Source of the DNA: Aquila chrysaetos chrysaetos
Lineage: Eukaryota > Chordata > Aves > Accipitriformes > Accipitridae
DNA: 64,000 nucleotides
Reading direction: 5' to 3'
NCBI RefSeq assembly: GCF_900496995.4
Contig: NC_044012.1
Coordinates: 3,100,001-3,164,000 of the forward strand
The notes under the pieces are model-generated. The model made no database searches, had not been told where the DNA came from, and saw nothing but the letters and a program-made list of their open reading frames with translations. The translations under genes and the position numbers were made by a program. The first letter of the stretch is position 1. Each line of letters starts with the position of its first letter. Positions 29,359 through 38,577 of the stretch are shown one piece after another.

Positions 29359-30040
29359 GGGGATGGACTGATCTGGGACTGGGGAGACCCATCTGGGGCT
29401 GGGGAGACTGGTCTGGGGCTGGGAAGACTGGTCTGGGGCTGGGAAGACTGATCTGGGGCTGGGGAGATTGGTCTGGGACTGGGGAGACTGGTCTGGGGCT
29501 GGGAAGACTGGTCTGGGGCTGGGAAGACTGGCCTGGGGCTGGGGATGGACTGGTCTGGGGCTGGGGATGGACTGGTCTGGGGCTGGGGAGACTGGTCTGG
29601 GACTGGGGAGACTGATCTGGGACTGGGGAGTCTGGTCTGGGGCTGAGGATGGACTGATCTGGGACTGGGGATGGACTGATCTGGGGCTGGGGAGACCAGT
29701 CTGGGTCTGGGGACGGACTGGTCTGGGACTGGGGAGACTGGTGTGGGATTGTGGAGACTAGTGTGGGACTGGGGAGACTGATCTGGGACTGGAGATGGAC
29801 TGGTGTGGGACTGGGGAGACCGATCTGGGACTGGGGATAGACTGGTCTGGGGCTGGCGAGACTGGTGTGGGACTGTGGAGACTGGTGTGGGACTGGGGAG
29901 ACCGATTTGGGACTGGGGATGGACTGGTGTGGGACTGGGGATGGACTGGTGTGGGACTGGGGAGACCGATTTGGGACTGGGGATGGACTGGTGTGGGACT
30001 GGGGAGACTGGTGTGGGACTGGGGAGACTGGCGTGGGGCC
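29359..30040 (+). repeat. 33-unit minisatellite upstream of IRF8
   Basis: By eye the array divides into 33 units: 22 of 20 bp (type GGGGAGACTGGTCTGGGACT) and 11 of 22 bp in which GAGA is replaced by GATGGA. Together these sum exactly to 682 bp. Units in the left half mostly read GGTCTGGGGCT, those in the right half GGTGTGGGACT, so the array has expanded locally rather than evenly. It is G-rich on the plus strand. Because the unit lengths contain no stop codons, both strands carry long spurious open frames. The array ends about 170 bp before the GAS site of the IRF8 promoter. Confidence 0.95.
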
Positions 30041-30212
30041 GGCCCGATCTTGGGGAGGCTGAGCTCAGCCCGAGCCGGCTCCGGGGACGGACCCTCCCGG
30101 GGCGGAGGGGTCCCGGTCCTCCACCCGAGACCCACGGGCCCGGGAGAGACCCCAAGTGGGCGGATCCTCCCCGCCCCCTGCCCCGCCCCCCTGCCCCGCC
30201 CCCGCCCCTGAT

Positions 30213-30221
30213 TTCTCGGAA
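30213..30221 (+). promoter_or_regulatory. IRF8: GAS (STAT-binding) site of the IRF8 promoter
   Basis: The sequence TTCTCGGAA fits the TTC-N3-GAA consensus bound by STAT dimers. Mammalian IRF8 is induced by interferon-gamma through STAT1 acting on a GAS site in its promoter. Position, about 200 bp upstream of the inferred start, agrees with that role. Confidence 0.8.
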
Positions 30222-30388
30222 AGGCGCGCTCTTCAGAGAAAGTGGCGCCGGCCGCTAGCCCCCCACTGGCCGCCTTCCCATTGGACCGCCGGAGACAGCG
30301 ACGGCTCTCCGTTGGGCTGGGAGCGGCTAGCTATTGGCTTAGCGGCTCGGGGGGGCGTGGGCGTTAATTGGCCCGCCCCCCGCCCCGC

Positions 30389-30396
30389 TATAAAAG
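30389..30396 (+). promoter_or_regulatory. IRF8: IRF8 TATA box
   Basis: TATAAAAG lies within GC-rich sequence directly upstream of the non-coding first exon. It sets the expected start about 30 bp downstream. Confidence 0.88.
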
Positions 30397-30419
30397 GCGG
30401 GGGGGCGGTGGAGCGGCGC

Positions 30420-30449
30420 GGGCAGTGGCGCGGAGCGATCGGAGCGCAG
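30420..30449 (+). other. IRF8: IRF8 non-coding exon 1 (start inferred)
   Basis: The 3' end is set by the donor GCGCAG|GTACCG. The 5' end is estimated from the TATA box. The ATG lies two bases into the next exon, so this exon carries essentially the whole 5' UTR. Confidence 0.65.
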
Positions 30450-32318
30450 GTACCGGCGTCCCCCGTTTGCCCACGGGGGTCCTTGGGCAGGGGGGTTATA
30501 GGGTGACTGGGACTGAACCCAACCCCACCCCATATATCCACAGCCCCCGTGCGTGCGGGGGGGCAGCAGGGAGTGAGCCCGCTTGATGCTGAGCGGTGCT
30601 GGGCTGGTGGGAGATGGTGCTGCTGTCCTTACTCCAGGGCAAAGCCCGGGATGGGATGGGTTGGGTGGTTTGGGGAGAGTTTGGTGGTGGTTTGGAGCTG
30701 GGGTGGGGAGGGTGATGGGCTTTGCGGTGCTGCCTCTGCCAGCCAGGTTTTTGGTTTTGTCTTTTTTTTTTTTTTTTTTTGGCTGCTTGTTCCTCCTGGC
30801 GTGGGGTGGGCATGCAGCTTTGGTGCGTGGGGATGAGTTCTTGGCTGTGTCCTGTATGTGGTGGCTCATGTGGCTAGTGGTAGCCTGAAGGGCTTGCCTA
30901 GCCTTTTGTGGAAGGGGAATGGAGCTCTGGCCTCTGCCAGTGATGGAACAGTTCTAGAAAGTGGGCTGATTTGGAAGAGAACCATTTATGAGGCTTTTTT
31001 CTTGGCATAGCTCAGGTGCAAGGTGTTTGCAAGGTGCAAGGGAGCCTGCAGAGAGGCTGTGTGTACCCCTGTCCCTCCGGGGATGAACTGTGGCACGTAC
31101 GTTGGGGCATCCAGCTCTGGAGGGGCAGCTGAGATCGAGAGCTGTGCCCTTGGGGTTGTTTCGGCTGGTGGTGTTAGCTATCGCCATCCCTAAAAACGGA
31201 AGCTGTGCTGCGCTTGGCCGGGGAGGTCTGTGTGTCCTGCTGTGCAGCGGTCGGGCAATGGAGAAGGGACAGAATTTGGTGGCACTGAGCTGCTGTGAGC
31301 CCGTGGCAGAGCAGGGACCACCAGGTCTCAGGCTGTGCTGGGAGCATCCTCGTCGTCTCCCCAAAACCTTCCTGTGGGGCAGTAAATAAAAAAAGAACGA
31401 GGGAGAGGCAGTCCTGTAAAATTTGGAGGAGGGCTGCGAGCCCAAAAGGCCTGGAGGGCTGATCTTGGGGCTGCTGGTCACTTCTGCCAGGCCACCAACC
31501 CCTGAAGTCACTGTGGGTCTTGCTGTGGAGGTGACGGGGGATGCCAGGAGGGTTGAGCCTGGCACTTTGCTTCCAGCTGGGCAGGGGAAGTTTTTTCCTG
31601 GGTCCTCCATGAAGTCACCCAGTGGTTTTGGCTAAAAATGACCGGAGGTCCCCAGCAAGGGTGGCTTGAGTTCATCCTGCTCCATCCTGGCATTGGTCCC
31701 CCGTTTGAGAGGATTGGTTGTGCGACCCGCATCCCTGCGGTGACTCCGGGTGCTGCCTGGAACCGGCGCCTGCTCCCCAAATAGGCAGTGCCCGGCGAGA
31801 GGGGCTGCCGTCTCCTCCGGGGCAAACCCTTGTGCCAAGACCAGCCGGGGACAGCAGTTGGCTCCCGTCTCCTGCAGACGCTAATGGGTGTCTGCCCTGG
31901 GATGGCCTGTCCCAATGTCACTTGTTCAGGCGACAGCACAACTGGGCGCTTAATCCCCATCCATCTGCTTCCTATGTAACTTATCCCGCAGCAAAAAAAA
32001 GGAGTAAGCAGATCACCAAGCCAGCCTACTTCTGTGAGCAAGAGCTTTGATTCATAGAGCTGGAGGAAGAATTTGTAGTAACTCATAGAAAATTGCCTTG
32101 GTTTTTTTATTATAAAAGAGCAGGAGGGGATTTTCATGTACAGAGATTTGCATGTGGGACCTGCAGAGCTGCTGAGAGCTGCTTGTCTCTGCAGGCAGTG
32201 CCACTACCAGCTGTGCGTGTGGCAAACCACAGCGTGGCATGATCCCTCCTTGTACCCCAGCTGTGGTGGGACGGTACTGGGGAAGCTAACTGGGGCTTGG
32301 ACCTCTCGCTCTGTCCAG
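30450..32318 (+). other. IRF8: IRF8 intron 1
   Basis: A 1.87-kb intron with a T tract near 30762-30780 and a CTGTCCAG acceptor. I find no other gene in it. First introns of IRF8 are possible sites of regulatory elements, but none can be assigned from sequence alone. Confidence 0.75.
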
Positions 32319-32493
32319 GATGTGCGACCGCAACGGCGGGAGGCGGCTCCGGCAGTGGCTGATCGAGCAGATTGACAGCGAGCTGTACCCTGGGCTCATC
32401 TGGGAGAATGAGGAGAAAACCATGTTCCGCATCCCGTGGAAACACGCTGGGAAGCAGGACTACAACCAGGAGGTGGATGCTTCTATTTTCAAG
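32319..32493 (+). CDS. IRF8: IRF8 exon 2 (first coding exon)
   Basis: The acceptor CTGTCCAG is followed by one untranslated base and ATG at 32320. The exon ends AAG|GTAGGG. It encodes residues 1-58, with the first three tryptophans of the DNA-binding domain. Confidence 0.98.
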
Positions 32494-35400
32494 GTAGGGA
32501 CAGATGGTTAAAGCCTTTTCTCGACAGATCTGCGGCTCTGTGGTGCTGTTTTTTTCCCTTGTTGGCAGCCCCGTTGGTGGGAGATGTCCATGCAGTCTCT
32601 GGGTTTTGCATCTCTAACCCTTGCAGGAGATGCTTCACCCCGCAATTGGTCTCCCAGGCTCTTTTGGGGGTATTTGTTTCTTTTTGCCAAATGTTGGTAC
32701 TAGTTTTAGGTTTGTTTTCAGCATGTTTGAATCCTGGTCTGACATGAGAAGGAGCTGGATGTGCTCCTTTTGACCTGCTCTAAACTTCTTACCAGGCTAT
32801 TCTTGATAAAAGGCTGGATTTATCAAAAAAACCAAAAAGACTTTGCAGGAGGGAAGGAAGTTTTGGATTTCACTGAAGGGGGGGATTTCCAGTTTTGGGG
32901 AAAAAAATGGAAAATTCCATCCCAAACCGAAAAGGTCAGGCTCTTCCCCAGGAATTCCCTTCCCTCTGTCCCCGCTTCCAAATATCTGTACCGGTGAGTG
33001 AGTTCACTTTCAGGGCAGTGACTGCTGGTTAGCAGCTGGTTCGGGAGCACTGAGTTATGAGGATGGCATTGAATTCAGCCTTCTGAAAATATATAAATAT
33101 CTATAACATATGTATATTTACAAAATAATACGTATTTTGCAGTCTCCCTTCAGTGGTAAAATGTATTCTCCCACCAAAAGCACAAATGATGTTCTGATCT
33201 TAAAAAAAAAAAACCCAGCTTTTGTTTATTAGTCAGGAGCTGGAAAACGAGGTTTATTTTGACTTTTAATTGAGGTGTTACCAGGTCACTAGGAACACCA
33301 CCGCTTCAGCAGCGATTCCTCGCATCTCCAGCAGCTCCTGACCTGTCGGTGCGGAGATGAAGCTGCATATTAGGACCTTGACCTCTGCTTTTTAAAACTT
33401 GGGTGCTGCAGCCCTTCCTGCACCTGGGTGCATCACTGGGGCAGGTGGTGCTGCCCTGCATCCAGATACCTGTTCCCATGTGTGGCAGCCGTGCACGTGT
33501 CCGCAGTCTAGGAGCGAAACGGCGAATACACGTGGGGTGGTTGAGAGGGTGCAAGGGGCAGAGAGGCGAGGAGAGCAAGATGCAAAATGCTCTCTGCAGC
33601 CCCAGCTCCTTTGCCCTTGGGGTTGAGGGGATTTGCAGAGCTCACGTGAATGGTTATTTTTTTTTTTTATTTTTGTTGCTTTGTTTTAGGCCTGGGCTAT
33701 TTTCAAAGGCAAGTTCAAAGAAGGTGACAAAGCTGAGCCGGCCACGTGGAAGACGAGGCTGCGCTGTGCTTTGAACAAGAGCCCCGACTTCGAGGAGGTG
33801 ACAGACAGGTCCCAGCTGGACATCTCTGAGCCCTACAAGGTCTACAGGATCGTGCCGGAGGAGGAACAGAAATGTGAGTGCCCCGATAAAGGGCTGACCC
33901 CCGGCGCAGGTCAGTCCTGTGAGTAACCACGGACTCGCGCTGCTGACCTACATCTGAGCAGAGCTTCCTGGCCAGACTCTGCTCTTCTGCTGTGGTGCTT
34001 TGCTTCTCCTGCTTTGCAGAAGATGTCCCCTGTGTCACTGTGGTGGCAGGGAGGGGAAGGAAGGACAGGCTGCTTTTTTCTTTTTTTTTTTTTTTTTTTT
34101 TTTTTTTCTAGCCCCTTAACCCCTTAAACAGCTGCTTAGGAAATGTAAGCTTCCGTCCTGTAAGGATGGTGTAGGGGCAAATCCAAAATCCATCCCCACT
34201 TGGGGGGTACTTGAGCCCCAAGCCGTTGTCCTCCCAATGCCTGCCCTGGGTGGATGGCAGAGAGCTGTGATAAATCCCTTCTCTCTTACACGCAGTGATT
34301 AGAGTAGCGGTAGTTTCACAGAGAGCAGATGCTGCTGCGATGTCCGGTGTGGCACAGGTCGTGCTAAGTATATCTCTATTTGTGGTTAGGCGTGTGTGTG
34401 CTTTTTCCTATTTTTTAAAGTAAAAAAAACAAACTTGTGAAAAAAAAAAAGAAATCTCATTGTCAGGAAATCTGCCTTTAGCATCTTGGTCTCCTCCAGC
34501 CGTGTTCACACGGGGGGCTTGCTGCTGCTATGCAAATGGCACTGCAGGTTCCCACCAGCAGCATGACTGTGCTTGGGGTGGCTGGCAGAAAAAGGAGAAG
34601 CAGCAGCAGCCCTGGTCTCTGAGGTGCTCAGAAAAACCCCAACCTTCTCCTCTGCTCTAGCTCTGTCTGTGCTAGCGGCCGAATTTTTGATTTGCCTTGC
34701 TGCTGGTCACTGTGCACTGGGGCAATGGGTTTCAAATGGGTTTTTGGTCCTGAAAAGCAGCTCTGGATGGGGCTGCGAGCCCCCCCCCCGAGGTGCTGTT
34801 CACTGTGCTGTGGTTCTCGGTTTCATAACTTTCACGGGGTGAAGGGTTTCTAAAACCCAGTGGCGAGATGAGCCGAAGCTGGGGCGGTGTGTATCCTCGC
34901 TGCATCCCGGCCTCTCCTTCCAGGCAAAGCGGGCATTGCCAACGGGAGCAGCCTGAATGACGTCACGGAGATGGACTGCAGTTCCTCTGCAATCGATGAC
35001 CTCATTAAAGAGGTAAGCCCTCGCTGTAGCTGCAGGTCGCCTTGGCTGGAGGTGGACTGATGGCGTCGGGTTGCCTGGTAGCGATGCCTTCCTAAAATTC
35101 AATCTGCAAAGCTTTGGGGATCAGCCTGGTGAGCAACGCCGGGTTTCGCAGCTCATTCGCGTGAGCCAGCGCCGGCCCGGGGTTGGGATGAACGGCTCGC
35201 TGTCCGGGCAGGCGAGACCTTCGCTGGGGGACGGAGGCTGTTTTGCAGCTCTGTTCCCCTTCTTGGTGGTGTCACCTTGGGCTGCTTCTGCTCGGTAGCT
35301 CTCGAGGGTGTTATTTGAGCATACGGCCTGGGGAACGCCAGACTTAATCTTTCTAACCAAAAAAATTCATTGGCATCCCGTTGGCGTTGCCATTTGGATC

Positions 35401-38400
35401 CTCTCTGAGCGCTGCAAGTGTCTCGGTGCAGGGCAGTGGCTGCCCAAGGCGTTGAAACCGCTCTGATCTTGGTGTCTGGTCTCGCACAGCCCCCCTGCGT
35501 AGATGAATACCTGGGCATCATCAAGAGAAGCCCCTCACCCCTCCAGGAGACCTGCAGAAACCCCCCAATACCCGACTGGTGGGTGCAGCAGCCCAGCCCT
35601 GGTAAGTAGCTGACAGTGTGTGTGGTGTTTAATGGGACAGAGTTTTTTGTTCAGGGCAGAAAAAACTTACTGTACAGCAATGGATAATGGGCAACAGTTG
35701 TATTTTATCTTCCTTATTAAGAAAGCTTAAAGTACTCATTATGAACACTGTGTACACCTGACAGTGTACATTGCACAAGATTAAATCCACCTGGCAGCAT
35801 TTGCTGGCATCTTCTGTGTGGGACCTGGGAGAGAAAACTGGGGGGGGGGCTGGTGAAGGGGAGACGGTGCGGGATCGGGTTTTGGGAGCCGGGCATGCAG
35901 GCGCAGCTCAGCTTTCTCTCTGCCCACAGCATTGCCCCTGATGAACGGATACTCCAGCTACGAGCAGCATCATTCGGGTAAGGCAGCTCCCCTGCTCGGT
36001 TCTGGACTGCGGCCATCAAATGCCTCTTTGGGGCTCAGCTTCGCGTGTGTGGTGGCAGAAGGCAGCTCTGGCTCTGCCCCCCACCTTGGGGGGGAGGCTT
36101 TGCTCTGGGTTTGGGAGGTCCTGTGCCCTCCTGAGTATCCACAGGGTTTGCACGCTGAGCAGGGACACATCCTGCCTGTTGTCCTGTGGCCGTGGCCCTG
36201 GCACAGGGAGCTGCCCTGGGATGCTGGGATCAGCTGTGACTTTAGTGTGGGGAAATCTGCCCACAGCGAGGGAAGTGTGGAGGAAAGGCAGGAGGAGGGG
36301 GGTTCGGTATCAGGAGCTCTCATTTGCTGAGCAGCACTGGCTGAGCGCTGGAGAAGATGTCCTCTAGCAAGTAGGAGGTCTCCTCCATCAAGTGAGGCTT
36401 GCTCCCAGGAAATCTTGCTACTCTCATGGAGTTTGGGCATTGCAGGGAAGAGCAGGCAGGGTTTGTCTTCTCCCGACGGGTGATGTATGTGCCCGTCTCC
36501 TCCCAGGTTACTCCCAGATGGTGATCAGCTTCTACTACGGGGGGAGGCTGGTGGGCCACATCACCACCTCGTGCACCGAGGGCTGCCGGATCTCGCTCAG
36601 CCAGCCCTCCGGCCACGGCGAGAAGCTGTACGCCCCAGATGCCCTGGAGCACGTGCGGTTCCCCTCGGCCGATGCCATCCAGAATGACCGCCAGAAGCAG
36701 ATCACTAGGAAGCTCTTTGGGCACCTGGAGAGGGGTGTCCTGCTGCACAGCAACAAGCAGGGCATCTTCATCAAGAGGCTGTGCCAGGGCAGGGTCTTCT
36801 GGAGCGGGAACACCGTGGTCTACAAGGACAGGCCCAACAAACTGGACCGGGATGAGGTGGTGAAGATATTTGACACCAACTTGTTCTTCAGAGGTTTGTA
36901 GGAGCATTTCCCTCTTTCTCTTGGTCCGCTTGGTGGGGTTGAAAGGGTGGAGCACTTGGGAGTAATCCCTGTCCATCACCGATGCTCTGGATGAGTAGCC
37001 GATGCTACCAGATCTAGGAAGGAATAACCTGGTGTCTTGTGTCGCCAGCAAACTCCTCCTGGTTGGAGGCTTTGCACAGCAAAGCTGGCTTCTCTTGAGC
37101 CCACGGCGTTCTTCCGTGGCAGGGTGCTCGGTCCTGAAGCTGTGTAGCGAAGGCAGGCAGCCTCCAACTGTGCCCTTCTCCTTGCAGAGCTGCAGCAGTA
37201 TTATAATAACCAGGGCCGCTTCCCAGACAGCAGGGTCATGCTGTGCTTCGGAGAGGAGTTCCCAGATGCGGTGCCACTGCGGTGTAAGCTCATCCTTGTC
37301 CAGGTATGACGGGCTGCCCTTTGGAGCTCTGCTGCTGAATTTCCCACCTTGTCTGGACCATATTGTCTGTGTCCCCTGCCCCAAGCAGGGCTCTAGCTTC
37401 AACCCCTGGAGCCACAGGTCATTTGGGTGCTTGAATTAGTCGGGTGGCAGGTTTGGCATGAGTATCGGCTTATCCACAGCCTCCTGAGAGGTGTTCGGGC
37501 TGCTGCTTGTCAGGGGCTCCTTGATCTGGGTAGATCATGTTTGCAAACAAAGCTCCCAAATGCCAAAAGTTTTTTCTAAGCTGCTAGGAAATTTGTTCTC
37601 TTCCTCCTGTTCCTTGGCACTGGGACCTCTGCCCTCTCCTGTGGGAAAGAGGGGAATAAATCCCTGGAATGGTTGAGTTAAGGGACAGCCTCAAGCTGAA
37701 CAGCCAACAGATGTGGTGAACAACCGTGGTGGACAGCAGTGGGGTTGGGAAACCTTCAGGAGGGTGAAGGATGGGATGAGAGGGGCAGTCCCTGTGGCTC
37801 TGGACAGAAGCTTTTCCCTGGAGAAGCTAAAGCAATTTGGGGGTCTCAAAGCCTTGGGGCAATGAGTAGGGTGTTTCTGGAGCCTGCACCCCCGGTGTGG
37901 GACCTCCTTGGGCCAACAAGGCTATGGCAGCAGGGACACGGCATGGAGGGCACAGGGAGGGTGTTGCATCCACCCTTGAGCAAGCAGAGACCCACCAAGT
38001 CTGTGAGGTCCTGGAGGGGATTTTACAAGTTCAGAGACTGGTCCTGTGCCTCCCTGCACAACTTTCTGACCTGGTCACCTCTTCTTGCCTGGGGTGTCTG
38101 CACCAGAGGATCACTCTGCGTGTGCTGGGATGTCCCCAGAGCCTATAGCTCTGCTGGGAGAGGAGCTCTTGTGGCTGCTCCTTTTCTCCTAGAGGTGCTT
38201 GTGCCAAGGTGGCTTGTGGCGTTGGACCTGTTGGCCTGGCTGGCCCTGGCCACCCGTGTCTGTTTGGCAAACTGGTCTGCTATGTCTCTCCCACCCCATA
38301 CCCTGCTGCCTGGGCTGGTGGGGGTGGATGGCAGTAGTGGGAGATGCCCGAAGAGGTTCCTCTTCGTTCGGTCTCTTCATGACTTTGTCTTTTTGCGTAG

Positions 38401-38577
38401 GTGGAGCAGTTGTGTGTCAGGCAGGTGGTGGAGGAGGCTGGGAAGACCTGCAGCAGCAGCCCCATGCTCCCCATAGCCGATGAGACACAGCATGACCAGG
38501 TGTACAGGATCTTCCAGGACATCTGTGGGACGCACCAGCGGCCGCTCTTCAGAGAAAACCAACAGATTGCTGTCTGA
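32319..38577 (+). CDS. IRF8: interferon regulatory factor 8, complete
   Basis: IRF8 (ICSBP) is a nuclear transcription factor needed for monocyte, dendritic-cell and B-cell development. It binds ISRE, and binds EICE with PU.1. Coding exons 32320..32493, 33690..33873, 34924..35012, 35490..35601, 35930..35977, 36507..36893, 37188..37303 and 38401..38577 join in frame to 1287 nt, 428 aa (human 426). Residues 1-115 form the DNA-binding domain with the five-tryptophan repeat (RQWLIEQ, LIWENEE, IPWKHAG, AWAIFKG, ATWKTRL). Residues about 200-380 form the IRF-association domain (SQMVISFYYGGRLVG, RKLFGHLERGVLLHS, RPNKLDRDEVV, LCFGEEFPDA). The end FRENQQIAV matches mammals. Thr80 and Lys108, both mutated in human IRF8 deficiency, are unchanged. 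The linker (120-200) is the most diverged part. The ATG starts the conserved MCDRNGGRRLRQWL. Confidence 0.98.
32494..33689 (+). other. IRF8: IRF8 intron 2
   Basis: A 1.2-kb intron with GT/AG ends and a T-rich tract before TTTTAG. An AT-rich stretch lies around 33080-33140. No gene is supported. Confidence 0.8.
33690..33873 (+). CDS. IRF8: IRF8 exon 3
   Basis: Encodes AWAIFKGKFKEGDKAEPATW through EEEQK (residues 59-119) plus one base of Cys120. It holds the last two tryptophans and the recognition helix KTRLRCALNKSPDF. Confidence 0.98.
33874..34923 (+). other. IRF8: IRF8 intron 3
   Basis: A 1.05-kb intron containing a 27-nt T tract at 34081 and T/A-rich sequence to 34450. No gene is supported. 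Confidence 0.8.
34081..34107 (+). repeat. poly-T tract, 27 nt
   Basis: An uninterrupted 27-nt T run in IRF8 intron 3, preceded by shorter T runs. Confidence 0.9.
34924..35012 (+). CDS. IRF8: IRF8 exon 4
   Basis: Bounded by CTTCCAG and AAAGAG|GTAAGC. It encodes the linker KAGIANGSSLNDVTEMDCSS followed by SAIDDLIKE (residues 121-149). Similarity to mammals is moderate here, strongest at EMxC and DxLIKE. Confidence 0.95.
35013..35489 (+). other. IRF8: IRF8 intron 4
   Basis: A 477-bp intron with a GTAAGC donor and a CGCACAG acceptor. Nothing else is supported. Confidence 0.8.
35490..35601 (+). CDS. IRF8: IRF8 exon 5
   Basis: Encodes PPCVDEYLGIIKRSPSPLQE and then TCRNPPIPDWWVQQPSP (residues 150-186). 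IIKRSPSP and DWW match the mammalian linker. Confidence 0.96.
35602..35929 (+). other. IRF8: IRF8 intron 5
   Basis: A 328-bp intron with a GTAAGT donor and a GCCCACAG acceptor. No other feature is seen. Confidence 0.8.
35930..35977 (+). CDS. IRF8: IRF8 exon 6
   Basis: A 48-nt exon encoding LPLMNGYSSYEQHHS with split codons at both ends (A187, G203). It aligns with the short exon just before the association domain in mammals. Confidence 0.95.
35978..36506 (+). other. IRF8: IRF8 intron 6
   Basis: A 529-bp intron with GT/AG ends. No other feature is seen. Confidence 0.8.
36507..36893 (+). CDS. IRF8: IRF8 exon 7, association domain
   Basis: A 387-nt exon encoding residues 204-331: YSQMVISFYYGGRLVGHITT, LYAPDALEHVRFPSADAI, TRKLFGHLERGVLLHSNKQG, KRLCQGRVFWSGN and NKLDRDEVVKIFDTNLFF. 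It is the core of the IRF-association domain that contacts PU.1 and other IRFs. Confidence 0.98.
36894..37187 (+). other. IRF8: IRF8 intron 7
   Basis: A 294-bp intron with a slightly weak GTTTGT donor and a CTTGCAG acceptor. Nothing else is seen. Confidence 0.8.
37188..37303 (+). CDS. IRF8: IRF8 exon 8
   Basis: Encodes ELQQYYNNQGRFPDSRVMLC and FGEEFPDAVPLRCKLILVQ (residues 332-370), the second half of the association domain. Confidence 0.98.
37304..38400 (+). other. IRF8: IRF8 intron 8
   Basis: A 1.1-kb intron with a GTATGA donor and a TTTTTGCGTAG acceptor. I recognise no repeat or gene in it. Confidence 0.8.
38401..38577 (+). CDS. IRF8: IRF8 exon 9, C-terminal coding part
   Basis: Encodes VEQLCVRQVVEEAGKTCSSS, PMLPIADETQHDQVYRIFQD and ICGTHQRPLFRENQQIAV, then TGA at 38575-38577. 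Confidence 0.98.
   Translation: MEQLCVRQVVEEAGKTCSSSPMLPIADETQHDQVYRIFQDICGTHQRPLFRENQQIAV

Larger units (their letters stand above)
30160..30450 (+). promoter_or_regulatory. IRF8: IRF8 core promoter and proximal regulatory region
   Basis: A CpG-rich block that contains, in order, a cluster of GC boxes (30172-30209), a GAS site, three ATTGG (inverted CCAAT) boxes at 30280, 30333 and 30367, another GC-box group (30371-30388) and a TATA box at 30389. The order and spacing form a classic RNA polymerase II promoter. Transcription should start near 30418-30422. Confidence 0.88.

Noticed and set aside
29175-30155. 326-aa open frame on the minus strand rich in PSPVP/HQS repeats
   Set aside because: It is the minisatellite read in one frame. 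Units of 20 and 22 bp without stop codons stay open in several frames on both strands. There is no start context, splice structure or family similarity.
36320-37402. 360-aa open frame antisense to IRF8 exons 7 and 8
   Set aside because: It overlaps strongly conserved IRF8 coding sequence on the other strand and is best explained as its shadow.
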